Of a DNA stretch of 64,000 bases, positions 1 to 10,616 are shown one piece after another. The position numbers were made by a program, and so were the translations under genes. This DNA is from Darksidea phi (Eukaryota > Ascomycota > Dothideomycetes > Pleosporales > Lentitheciaceae), in contig JASJFT010000028.1 of assembly GCA_030770425.1 (NCBI GenBank), positions 1 to 64,000 on the forward strand. The letters are read 5' to 3'. How positions within the stretch are numbered: position 1 is the stretch's first letter; every line of letters starts with the position of its first letter. The notes beneath the pieces were generated by a model. That model made no database searches, had not been told where the DNA came from, and saw nothing but the letters and a program-made list of their open reading frames with translations.

Positions 1-75
<75 letters not shown>
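1..75. repeat. Poly-C homopolymer at the window start
   Basis: Seventy-five consecutive C residues open the window and stop abruptly at ordinary sequence. This is not a telomeric repeat of the fungal TTAGGG type and nothing like it occurs elsewhere in the window. The simplest reading is a contig-end artefact: poly-G read tails from two-colour sequencing, assembled in reverse complement. Confidence 0.9.
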
Positions 76-77
<2 letters not shown>

Positions 78-421
78 AACTTAGAGCATAACTGCGTTGC
101 GATCGCGAGAGAGCGGCGGCTCCAGTACGTGACAAAAGGTCCTGACACCCCTAGATCCACTCTGCCCATTTCGTACCCCGAGTTTCGCCACGTACTTTTA
201 GAAAGCAAAAAAATTGAATTACTGTTCAATTGGATGTGGAAGCCCGTTGCCCAGAGGAACACGCCGAAGCGAATATGCAAAACGTTCATAAAGGAGCGCT
301 CGAAGAAGAGCTTGACTGCAGCAATCCTCGAGACAGAAGACGCCATGCCTATGCAAATGCGAACATAATAATATCCCTCATCCAAAACGCCATCGCTTGC
401 CCAACACTGAATGTCCAAACT
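76..421. other. 3' flank of the polo kinase gene
   Basis: Between the poly-C run and the polo kinase stop codon I see no gene. Two short overlapping reading frames on the + strand have no recognisable product. The stretch should hold the kinase 3' UTR. Confidence 0.5.
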
Positions 422-3177
422 TCAGAAAACATCTCCACCAAAACGCCCAACGCTCGTCCAGTCATGCCTCTTGCGGTCTGAGGCTAATTGTGCCCCAGTC
501 CATTCATAGTCTTTCAGATCTCCAAGACACCCCAAACCCCCTCCGTTAATCCAACCTTGGACGATTCTCTGGATAAATTCGAGCTTCGACCGCAGTGCGT
601 TGCTCTCTGTGAGCTCTTTATAGCTGTCCTCTTTGCCAATAGAACCGTATAGAAGTTGCTGAAGGGAGGCGTGCAGCGTCTCGCGCGCCTTTACGTGCAT
701 CCATGGAACGTTCCCGGTTTGCTGCAGCGCAGCTGTGGCTTCGACAGAGAGGCAAACGAATTTGCCGTACCCAGCGTCGGACGACAACACTAGTTTGGTA
801 TGATCCGGGAAGTTGAACTGTCAAGGAAAAGGTCAGAGATGATTCGAAACCATTCCCTCGGTGCTGCTTACCTGAAACGAGCCATTGTCGAAGCCCCAGA
901 TACCGACGTTTCCAAGCCGCTGGTAGAACTTCACAAAGTTGGGTCGCTCGGCATCCTTCTTAGGCCACTCCTCATCGCCCAGCTGCATGCACATATACCT
1001 TCCAAATTTCTGCCAATACATTCGAATGTCCTCAACCCGACGCTGATCCGTAATCTGGACGCGAGCTATGCCCTTAGTCTTCTTCGGAGCCGCATAGAAC
1101 TGTATTGGGATGTTTCTAGCATAGTCCTGATCCTTGGAGAGCTCCTTCAGATGACGGAGGCCGTCGGTTAGAAAGGCCACGGTGACTGGGTGAAGTTCTG
1201 TGGCTGTCGTCAAGCAACCTACACTACCATCGTCGAGAACATATCCAACGCCGTACTTTCGAGAATAGTCCACCCATTTTGAGACGAAGGGTAGCTGTGA
1301 AGGCTTATCGCGTCTCGTCTGGCACGGCTTTTTCTCCAAAGCGCGTGCAAGATTATCTCGAAAAGTGAACAGGCGTGCTAGAACGGTTACAGGATCCGTG
1401 GAAGGGAGCTCAGCGCTCAACGCACGAACACGAGGAGCACTCCTAGTCGTTGATGGTTGAGTTGCTGTCTGAGGTGCTGTCGGCTCCGATTTTTGAATCG
1501 TTCTGGAGCTGGTCTTTGCAATCCTCAAGGGGGGGATTTCTGCGATGGGTGCCTCCTCCTTTGGCGCTTCCTTTGTCGATCGAGTGGTACGCAGCGTCGG
1601 ACGCGTCTCCTTGGGTACTCGCAGCGGGACTGCTGCAGGAGCCGTGGCTGCAGTCACGCGGCCTGGATTCGAGATTTTGCGAACTGTCCTCATCCGCGGT
1701 GGCTGCTTATCCACCACTCTTCGTACGGTTTCAGCATCTTGGGCTGGCTCTTTGTTTTCTTTCAACGTTGGCATTGCATCTTCCTTTCTCGGATTTCGAG
1801 ATGGCCGTCCATTTGTTCGATCATTTCCAGTCGTTGCTACAAGTGCCTGCCCTTCCGATGATGACTCCCTCTCCTCTGTGATATCGCTCAGACCGCCAGC
1901 TCCCTGGAATGGCCAGTGGACACGTTCTGGGAACGGGAGGTACACAATATCATTCGCAAATGGTATGCTGGGTTGCTTTCCAGATTCGATCTCCTTCTGG
2001 CAATCCTTGGCCACAGTCTTGTTCCGCCGGCTGCCGTACGCTCCGAAAGCTTTCCCAGGTTCATACTCGCCGACAGCAGATGCCTTGCATAGTGTCCACC
2101 AATCTTCCGTGTATCCTCGCTTAATCGTGGCGGCGGAGGGTGGTCGAACCTTCGGCCATTTCGGGACGCGAGATGTGCACAAGCTATCCAGATGCAGGGG
2201 CACGTGGCCTAGTCTGAAGAACGGGTGGGCAACGATCTGGTCCGGCGTAGGCCGCTCGTCCTCATGTACGAGCAATAATGAGACTATATCGCGTAGGTCG
2301 TCGGTGATGTCGTTCGAGACCTTCGCTAGATCCGGCCATGTGTACTCGCGGGCTTTTAGCTTTCGGTAGATGTCTTCTCGCTTTGCGGCATGGAAAGGTG
2401 CTCTGCCCACAGCGAGTGTGTACCTAATATGGTAAGTTTTGTTGACAAACACCAGCGCTCGGAGGTCCTCACATCATGATGCCAATAGCCCACAGGTCAA
2501 CTTTCTCATCGTGCCCCTTCCCAGTCTTCTCTAGGACCTCAGGTGCTAGATAATTTGGTGTGCCGCACATGGTGGTTCGACGAATGGCGCCGTAGTCATT
2601 TTGAGAGACGAGCAGCGCCGCCAGCCCAAAGTCGCCCACTTTGACGTTCATATCCCGGTCTAGGAACAGGTTCCCTGTCTTTAGGTCACGATGCACAATG
2701 TTTCGTTGATGTAGGTATTTGATAGCGCCGCATGTTTGGATCATGAACCGCCGGATTTCGGGCATGGTAAAGTATTTTCGCTTCTTGATCGCATCGGCGA
2801 GCGAGCCATTCTCGCAGAGCTCAAGGACAACGTAGGTACTTTTGAGAAACGAAAAGGCGCGGTAAAACTCGACAATGTTCGGATGGGCTAGTTTTGAATG
2901 TATCTGAAGTTCGGTCACAAACTACGGCGCGTTAGCAAGGTTGTAAACTTCCGGAAGGCAGGTCTACCTTTTGTGCCAGCTTGGGTGGCTCCATCTTAGA
3001 TTTGACAATCTTCAAAGCGACGGTTGTGTTGCCGAGATGCTCGTGCCCCAGCAGCTTCGCTCGGTGGCAGATGGCGAAGCCGCCTTTACCCAGCTGTGGT
3101 CCCGTTTCATACTGCAACCCCTCTGGATCGCGCACCACCTCTGGCGGCGCATCGGCGTGGACAGATGGGGCAGACAT
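422..3177 (-). CDS. CDC5: Polo-like serine/threonine kinase (Cdc5/PLK1 family)
   Basis: Cell-cycle kinase acting in mitotic entry, cytokinesis and spindle-pole function. Four exons on the minus strand: 2968-3177, 2473-2921, 872-2423 and 422-817. The introns are 46, 49 and 54 bp, all GT-AG, and the product is 868 aa. The kinase domain occupies about residues 23-280: glycine loop LGKGGFA, VALK lysine, HRDLK with catalytic D149, DFG at 167-169, and an activation loop TTMCGTPNYLAPE with the PLK-type threonine. A long basic, low-complexity linker follows. The C-terminal polo-box domain has the phosphopeptide-binding tryptophan (SKWVDYS) and the His-x-Lys pincer (H743, K745) in exon 4. Both halves needed for substrate docking are present, so it looks fully functional. 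It shares a divergent promoter with the OPA3-like gene. Confidence 0.95.
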
Positions 3178-3542
3178 TTGGTCGTGGATGGCGAGGCGGA
3201 GAAGTGGTGTTGAACCCTTGAAGTTGGTGGTTGTATGTAAACAAATCAGTTCGCCTATTGATGGTTGCTGGGGGACTCTACAGCCAATCAGATGCAGCTA
3301 GCCCGAGTGGGCCCGAAGGCAGCCGCAGCTCATCGCCATTGTCATCAGACGTCGGATGCATGCTCAATCCTCTTTTCTTTACTGCACCATGCTACGGCGC
3401 CTCAATTAACGGTGCGCATACAAAGTCGCTGCAATGACCAGCGAACTACCTTCAAACCCCACGAACACCCTTTCCTAAGCCTTCCGGCGCAACCTCTCCT
3501 GACCTGTTTCACCACCCACGACGCCTAGATCGATTGCCCAGC
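3178..3542. promoter_or_regulatory. Divergent promoter, polo kinase / OPA3-like gene
   Basis: A 365-bp gap separates two start codons pointing apart. A CCAAT box in good context (AGCCAATCAGA) lies at 3282-3292, with the CCAAT itself at 3284-3288. This is the kind of site bound by the Hap2/3/5 complex, whose Hap3 subunit is encoded at 52-53 kb. Binding is inferred, not shown. Confidence 0.5.
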
Positions 3543-4482
3543 ATGTCTCTCACGCTCAAGATCACCTCTCTCTTCGTGAGGACACTGGCGAAACCACTCG
3601 CTGTGCGCATACTCACTCCCTGTTCCTAAGCCACAGCTCACGATTTCCAGAACCGAATAAAGCAAAATGCCCATGTATGTACATAAGTTTGAGGTCTAGA
3701 TTAAACGTATCCGATCAGACTGCGCCGGATATTTTTTATAAAAGATAATTAGCTTCTAGTTAAGACAACGGGTACTAACACTACTGGAGAAACTTGCTGA
3801 CTTCCACCTTGAGGAACACGAAAGATTCCGGAACGTGTGCGTCCGGTTTGCCCAAGGCCTGCACCGCATCGATATGCGCATGCGTCTCGGCCTACTCCAA
3901 GATCCTGCCGTCATCGATCGTCAGATAGCGAAGGAAGTGAAGGCGGCAGAGGCGGCCCGGAAGAAGTCGCAGATACCGACGGTCAAGACGGAAGCAGAAG
4001 CTAAGGCGGAGGAGAACATGACAAAACAGGAGAGAGAAGCAGCGAAGAAAAAGATTGAGGCGGCACACAGACCACGGATAAGACCGCTCTCGGAGACAAA
4101 GGCCATCGAGATGGGTGCAAACTTCGCAGCAGAGACGTTCATCTTCGCTGTCGGTATCGGCCTCATCGTATTCGAGCAGTGGCGGCAACGAAGGAAAGCA
4201 AGGAGTCAGCGGGACGATATTCGTGAGGAGCTGGAGGAGGTACAGGCTGAGCTGAAAACTATTAAAGCTGAAATGGAGGCGCTGAAGGCACAACATCCGG
4301 AACCAAGTACAGGGAAGCTGTTGGGGTTCTGGAAATCAAAGAGTGAGGACAAGAAGACTCTAGAGAAGGACGAAAGAAAGGCCAACGCAGAGGGCAAATC
4401 GCCATCCGATACCAAGCCGCCATCCACGTTGCAGCCACCGTCGACTCTATCAATAGCCGCCCCTTCACCCGAAAAGAGGTGA
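3543..4482 (+). CDS. OPA3-like mitochondrial protein
   Basis: Member of the OPA3 family, small mitochondrial membrane-associated proteins linked to mitochondrial morphology and lipid metabolism. Exons are 3543-3602, 3651-3674 and 3814-4482, giving 250 aa. The N-terminus matches the family pattern: a hydrophobic/basic helix, then AKPLA joined to NRIKQNAH, then EHERFRN and the conserved stretch around LHRIDMRMRLGLL. A hydrophobic segment preceded by KAIEMGANF (FAAETFIFAVGIGLIVFEQW) fits the membrane hairpin. A coiled coil (residues about 150-190) and a charged Ser/Pro tail follow. The second intron would end in GAG, not YAG; an alternative GAG acceptor opens exon 3 at 3790 and adds eight residues. 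I preferred 3814 because the join then matches the family best. Confidence 0.85.
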
Positions 4483-5523
4483 GATGCAGAGACTGCGTAT
4501 CTCAACCTGCGCCTTTCTCCCGTCATTCATTTATCCGCTGGTGGCCATCTCTTCCCTTGGCAGCTTCCGGAGGAATGAAACCCATATACATGATTCTCCT
4601 CTCATGATACCCAGTCGATATTACACTAGAATTACACATGTATGCATCTCCACTTTCTGCTCTTCTTTGCGTCGTTTGTACAACACAGTGTACGTTACAA
4701 TTCACGCTCTGTGTATTCATCACGGGTGAGATCAAACTGATATCCGCTCTGCGCGTTATATCTTACATCAGACGCCTTATGGCACTATCAGAAATGAGCC
4801 GATTATCAGAAATCGAAGCAGAAAGTGCTATTGGATACAAGAAAACATTTACTTTCGTCAATACCCCCGAGAAAGGCGTTATTGATCGTTGCTGGCTTCT
4901 GGAGTATACCATGTCTTTGCAATGCCACGTCCGATGACCGCGGCGTTCATTAGACTACGGCAACTTCATGAATCATCTTTCCTGCGCAGTTGTTCGAAAG
5001 TAACCAGACCGTGTTGTCCACCGAAGAAAGGTGCAACCGGTCGCTCCTTCTAAGCTTTACGCTTCTTGTGCGCAAGAGCAAAAATTGATAGACTTTACCT
5101 CACACATGCATATCTAGTCAAGCGATCTCACAGTAACATACTCTACAAAAGATCTCGCTCTCCTACGTCATCGCTTCGATCCTTTCAGCATGCAGCCAGC
5201 TCATCGTGACGAGCGCATCTGCATCGAGCGAACACACTCACATGAAGTACCCAGCTCACCGCAACCGAATAAGCAAGAGAAGAGGGTTGGAACGCCTAGT
5301 GGTCTCTGTAGTGGGACACATCCGCACCTGGCCGCGGGTTTACACCTGTTTCCTGATGACCAGGTGAATCTTCCGGCTAGACTTTACCTTGCGAGAGACT
5401 TCACTAATCATCAATGCGTCAATGTAGCCTCAAAAGCCTCGTGGAACTGGCAGCATTACATATACGAGCGGTTCCCCGCATACAACCGCCCAACTCGACG
5501 GACCCCCGGACTACCACTCACAA
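4483..5523. other. Intergenic, no supported gene
   Basis: About 1 kb between the OPA3-like gene and the small unknown gene. Short reading frames on both strands have no ATG-anchored, family-like product. The first part should hold the OPA3 3' UTR. Confidence 0.5.
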
Positions 5524-5850
5524 ATGGTCCCCGCAGCTGTTCGTTCGCAGATGGCAGGCCCGAGTCACAACCCCGCAAATACACAACCGTCCGCGAAGCC
5601 ACATGGTCGCGCTCCTAAAACTGCCATCAACGATATCCTACCTTATTGCACGACCGAAACACCGCTTACGGAAGCCCAAGTGATCAGCATGAGCGACATC
5701 GCCGGAAGCCTGAAAGAAGTTATGCTTCTCGCACTGCACGCTAGGATGGATGAGCGCATGGCGACGGACCTGGTTAGGGCCGTCGGACCGGAAGCTGCGA
5801 GTGGGATTGTGGAGTTCTTCAGTGATGAATTTGAGGTCGGAAGTGTGTGA
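5524..5850 (+). CDS. Small hypothetical protein
   Basis: A 108-aa frame that I do not recognise. The first 35 residues are Pro/Ser/Asn-rich and look disordered. Residues 36-105 look like a real folded helical domain: amphipathic segments around LTEAQVISMSDIAGSLKEVM, then ARMDERMATDLVRAVG and an acidic end (EFFSDEFEV). This hydrophobic periodicity argues for coding. ATG 5524 is followed by a second in-frame ATG at 5554. An upstream exon cannot be excluded, so the start is uncertain. Confidence 0.45.
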   Translation: MVPAAVRSQMAGPSHNPANTQPSAKPHGRAPKTAINDILPYCTTETPLTEAQVISMSDIAGSLKEVMLLALHARMDERMATDLVRAVGPEAASGIVEFFSDEFEVGSV

Positions 5851-6401
5851 AGTGGGCTTGGTGTGAGCGTAATGGGGGTTGGGGTGGGTGATGGGTACGG
5901 CTGTCGATGAGTAGACGGTACTGAACGAGGCTTTTGCGGCGGAAGGGGACTAAGTTACAACCGGGCTTTCGCTATCTCGTGCATGGGGTCAGGCGAGTTC
6001 ACATCATGTAACATGTACTCCACAAACGTCGTACGTAGCCAATGGCCTTCGCATGGTGGTGGCAATGTATTGTAATATTACTCGGATCGTACGCACGGCG
6101 AAACAGGAGCGAAGCTGACAGCATTGCCGTGACTATGCGACATAGAACATGCCTATGGAAAGGTAACGAAGCGGGGAATTCCTGAATACGCAATGATATA
6201 GTAAAATTAACTAGTAGGTAGTGAGATGCATTATTGAACAAGGTATCATATTCCAGACGATTGCTCGTCTCCACTCATCCCATAACGCCGTAAGCCTTCC
6301 GCTTTTGCATCCCCCGTCTCAAGACTTGCCCACTAGACATGACCGGCCGTCAAAAACGCGTTTAAGGACTCTTTTCCATAATCCAAAGCCTTTCATGTAA
6401 C
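5851..6401. other. Intergenic between convergent genes
   Basis: No gene seen. The stretch should hold the 3' ends of the small + strand gene and the DUF3712 gene on the minus strand. It is moderately AT-rich from about 6050 to 6270. Confidence 0.5.
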
Positions 6402-7596
6402 TCAGTCGGTCAACCCAATTGCCGCCAACGCGGGCCCAATGTTCAGGTCTACCCTAATCGTATTACTCTTGATAGCTTCCTCAAAATACGTCAAATGCTG
6501 GCCATTTTGCGTGCTCACACTACTATTCCCTACAATATCTAGCGGGATGACTTTGTTCTGATAACTTGACTTGACGAGTCCGATGACGGTGACTTGCTTG
6601 ACGGTGCTCTGCATGGAGACGTTGTTAGCGCCGGGGTAGAGGATGAGATCGGGGAGAAGTGCGGTGCCAATGGCGGTGCCGTTGACGCTGAGGTTCATGG
6701 TGACGTTGCCCAGGTCGATGGTCATGACGGAGGGGTTGGGGATTTGCACGCGGCCGAGCATGTTGGAGCCGTCTGCGAGGGGCTTCTTCGTGCCGAAGAG
6801 GATTTCTAGGTCGGTGATGTTGAGGCCTTTGAGATGGTTGAGGCCTAGGATCGGTTAGCATTTTGCAAACATAGAGTGTGCGCTGCTATTGGAGTTTCGG
6901 CTTACCCTTCATGGTAACTTTCTTGTTGTAATCAACCGAAATGGCCTGCAGTCCTGATTGATGGATTTTGGTCTTTCCTGACATCAATACGTCGAAAGAC
7001 TCGCTACTCATCACGACCCGGTTGTATTCCTTGAAAGCATCCAGGGAAGCGAACTTGACATCCTGATCGATTACGATATCGGTCTCTGCTTCCGCCTTGG
7101 TCTCGGGAACGTTAACGTAGAGAAACGGCTCCTTTCCTTCTAATTGCAAGCCGGCCTGGAATCCTTCGATGGTTGGATGGAATTTGCTGCTGCTTTTGGC
7201 TTTGCTAGTGATCTTGAGGTGGACGCCGTCTGCGCTAGGTGATGTGACCTCTTGTGAAGTGACCTCCAGGGTCGATGCATTGAGATCGCGCTGTGCTTTT
7301 TTTGGAATCGCGACATAAATAATCGGTAACACAATGACAAGAACGAGGATGGCAATGACGAGCAGGTCTACGGTTGCGTCAGTCACGGTTCGGATGCATC
7401 CGAATACGATGCACGAAGAAAACTTACCACACCACCAAAACCTCCTGCAGTGGTTCTTCAGCCGGCCGCCTGCGCCGGGTCGCGGGCCTGGGGGATAGAG
7501 TGTATTCATGATACCACCCTTTTTGTGTGGCAGAGATCCATTCGAGTCCCTATCCGTTACCTCTTGCCTCGCTGGCTCTTCAACCTTGTTATCCAT
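6402..7596 (-). CDS. DUF3712 (LEA-like) single-pass membrane protein
   Basis: Fungal membrane protein of the DUF3712 family; its molecular role is not established. Exons 7428-7596, 6906-7367 and 6402-6844 give 357 aa. The cytosolic N-terminus is polar with a Cys-rich juxtamembrane patch (CRRFWWCD), followed by one strong membrane segment (LLVIAILVLVIVLPIIYVAI). A large outer region of beta-rich repeats follows, with N-glycosylation sequons, as in LEA-type/DUF3712 domains. The first intron (7368-7427, 60 bp) has perfect signals (GTAAGT, CTGAC, TAG) yet is a multiple of three and has no stop, so the frame reads through it. Splicing it brings the WWC patch next to the membrane helix, the family arrangement. 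The second intron is 6845-6905. Confidence 0.85.
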
Positions 7597-9106
7597 GTTT
7601 GTAGAGAAAGAAAAAAAGATATGTTAGCTGACAATGCTGAGACAACCACTTCCCCAGGAACAAAGTCGGAGCGTGTACCGAGTATGTGGGGAAACAAACT
7701 TATAAGAGTGTTGAAGTGTGGAGAAAGAGCACATGAACATTCGTGTCCGAGGCCAAGAATCTCTAGCACAACATTTGCGGCAGATCATTCGGACCATCAA
7801 GGGCAGACGTGGTGGCAATTGGCTGTGTCAGAGTTACCAGCGAATAAGAGACAACGAGCGTAGCTTTTTCTGGAAGGACTCCGAAATGATGGCCACAAAT
7901 CCTAGACCAACGGTGATGCCGAGGCAGGTACTATTCGCAAACACAAGCACATGCTTTTCGAAGCCCTCCGTATAGTGGCTGATACGTGTAGCACCTGTCG
8001 CTCGATGGATGGCTGGTAGCTCGCGGCCGAACGAGTTCAGCTCAGGCACCCGTTTCCTGAGCCGGAAGCTCCGCTCGTCAACAGAGACGCAGGAACGATG
8101 ACTGGATGGACGATATTGCAGAGACGTTAGGATGGGGAACAAGCTGAGATGACACCATGCTCTCATGCCCAATAGGATCAAGAGGTCGCTTTGGTGCGTG
8201 TTATCGCTGATTCGCCCCGTCACGGGCCATGGCAATATCTTCGTCTTTTTGTTCCAACCGTGTCGGGCGTTGATGATTGACAGGGATCAAAAAGTTGGGT
8301 CGGCGACTCCTGAGCGGATGGCGAGAGACGTTAGCGCAGCCCTCGGACGTGGCGTCACGGTGCGCGATTTGATCGGTTAGACTGTGGGGTAGTGCAATGA
8401 ATGTGGACGGCTTACCGGCTGTCATCCTGCTTCTGGGTAATACACCTTCTGTTTTAGCAATCCACCCTCTCAGCATGAATAAATCGATATACGCGACTGA
8501 ACCGGGTCTTCACATGACAGTGCGTCCACCGAACCGCACGTTGGGTTGATCCTGGGAATGTGTTTTCTACCAGCGAAATGCCTCGTAGGGGGCTCTCTCT
8601 CCATTGCTCGGAGAAGAGGAGCTGGAGCGACGTCCTCGACCGTTGACCGTGCCGGGCTTCGGTAGGATCCGAGAGGGTCGTGTGACCGCACCCCGTCTCG
8701 TAAAGAAAAAGGTGAGCGCGCCTCCAACACTTGAAAAGTGGATGAGACTGCAGTCGGAGATCGACAGCCCACAAAATCCGTCGCGGACTTCGCCTGATCA
8801 TTTTGCGCCGCCTTCCGCTAGCAACATTTTGAATACGAGCATCCAATATCCGTTTGACAGCGACAGGATGCCGCCCCTTCGTACTGTGGATACTGTATCC
8901 TAGTGCACGTCGATGGGAAACAAACTTGTTGAGGCTGAACAGTTGATGTCGAGATGAACTAGAGGTGAATGCTGGGAAAGGCAAGCGCCAAGGCCCTGCT
9001 TAGCACTGAACTGGACTTGACTTCTGAATGCGGGTCGCGTTAACCTCGACTAACTCACCACACAATTGCCATCTCGATACAACCCTGCCGCGCAACATTA
9101 ACAGCC
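7597..9106. other. Intergenic, possibly holding a decayed or unrecognised gene
   Basis: About 1.5 kb upstream of both the DUF3712 gene (-) and the G-patch gene (+). The only coding-like hint is a + strand stretch at about 8700-8903, with a charged segment (LEKWMRLQSEIDS) and Ser/Pro-rich flanks. It lacks an ATG and I could not join it convincingly to an upstream exon. Overlapping minus-strand frames look like shadows. Confidence 0.4.
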
Positions 9107-10095
9107 ATGGCACAGTCAGACGACGAGGATGACTACATGAAAATGATATTCGAAGATGCGCCAAAGCAACCTCAGTACGAAACCTCGCTTCAGCGAGCAG
9201 CGCGAAAACGCAAAGAAGTATGCCTGCCCCACATCTTCTATTCTCCAAACGGAGGGCTAACATTCGTTCGTAGGGTGAAGCCCGATCACGGCAGAAGTCC
9301 AAAGCTGAGCGCGAAGCAGAAGCAGAGCTGGCGCGAGAGGTATCATTGGCGACTGCGCTACCCGAGTCTAACAAGGGCTTCAAGATGATGGCCAAATTTG
9401 GCTTTAAGCAAGGTGACACTCTAGGCAAGTCAGAAAACGCGCGCAAAGAGCCCATTCAAGTCAATATCAAAGAAGACCGTGCGGGAATAGGGCTCGAGTC
9501 GGAGAAGAAGCGAAAAATCCGGGAGATCTGGGACCAGGCCGAACGCGATGCCAAGCGATCCAAGGAAGAAGAGGGCGACTTTCTGGAAGAGCGTAGGCAA
9601 CAGCAGAAGGAGAGGAAAGCCGAGAGGGATCTTGACAACGCGCAGCGGACTGCCGAATGGTTCGCTGAGAAGGAGGCCGAGGACCGGGGCACTGGAAACG
9701 CCGAAGAGAAGCATCTGACGGGCATCAATGTGCTGTGGCGGAGTCGTGTTCGACGCCAGATCGAACGTGAGCATGATCGCCGACTAAAGAATGAGCTCAA
9801 CAATAGCCTTGCCTCGCGACTCCCAATGCTGGCCAACGACGATGAGGAGAACGAAAACGACTCCAAACTAGCGCTTGGTCACGATATCGCGCCGTTCTAC
9901 ACAACTCTCGAAAATGACCTTGAACACGAAGACCCAGAGCTTGCAGAGTTCGAAGCACTTCCGGTGCACGAGCGTCTTCAAAAGGTTCTCGTCTTTTTAA
10001 GGGAGACGTACAAGTACTGTCTCTATTGTGGGCACCAGTACCCGGATGCAGCCATGGAAGGCTGTCCTGGAGTTACCGAAGAGGATCATGATTGA
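9107..10095 (+). CDS. G-patch domain protein (GPATCH11-like)
   Basis: RNA-processing-type protein with a G-patch and a C-terminal DUF4187 region, like human GPATCH11/CCDC75; its exact role in fungi is unclear. Exons 9107-9217 and 9274-10095 flank a 56-bp intron; the product is 310 aa. The acidic N-terminus (DDEDDYMKM) is followed by a basic helix. The G-patch lies at about residues 69-110 (GFKMMAKFGFKQGDTLGK ... AGIG). A long charged coiled coil covers about 110-215. The C-terminus carries the family motif with paired cysteines (YCLYCGHQYPD ... GCPG). G-patch proteins usually activate DEAH helicases; no partner can be read from the sequence. Confidence 0.9.
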
Positions 10096-10616
10096 ACGTA
10101 GGTGAGCATACGGGCATTGAGCGACTTTCTAGCATAGGCGTCAAGAACCGCGCGCGGCTATTAAATACAGGGATGCGTTCCTAGGCTAGTATGACGAAGG
10201 CACTCGTTTTATCAGTTCATGTTAGTATTTGACCTCTCAAGCAAATCTTCCTCTACAGCAATATAATCCTCTTTACCTGCTGTGTATAGAAGAATGCACT
10301 GGATGATTCTTACGAATTAATATTTATTTTGCATCGTGTTGTGCTGTAAAGAAATTGGCTACCAAGTTTATGTGATAACTTAATAAAAACGAACCCCTTC
10401 ATACAACGCTTGAAATGTGTTTTCTATTGACCACAATTAATTTAATACTTTACAATATTTGAGGCGAATTACTTTGAACTCCCCAACGACCCTCTGTTTC
10501 GCGAATGCACGTGCTTTCGCGCTTAGCGTCGTGTCGCGAGCTTTATTTCAAGCCCCTAAGCCGGCGCTCATCTTAACCGCAACATCGACTAGGAACCTCC
10601 ACCAGCCCGTTTCGCA
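10096..10616. other. Intergenic, AT-rich
   Basis: No gene seen. Bases 10240-10460 are clearly AT-rich. The region holds the 3' UTR of the G-patch gene and the ORC3 promoter; the two genes are co-oriented. Confidence 0.5.

Noticed and set aside
1..75. Poly-C run as a telomere or G-quadruplex element
   Set aside because: No TTAGGG-type units and a pure homopolymer; an artefact is more likely.
1545..2369. 274-codon + strand frame across the polo kinase gene
   Set aside because: Antisense shadow of the kinase linker; the minus-strand exon has matching family features.
8454..8984. 176-codon minus-strand frame
   Set aside because: Arg/His/Ser-rich with no domain and overlapping an equally weak + strand frame; neither can be supported.
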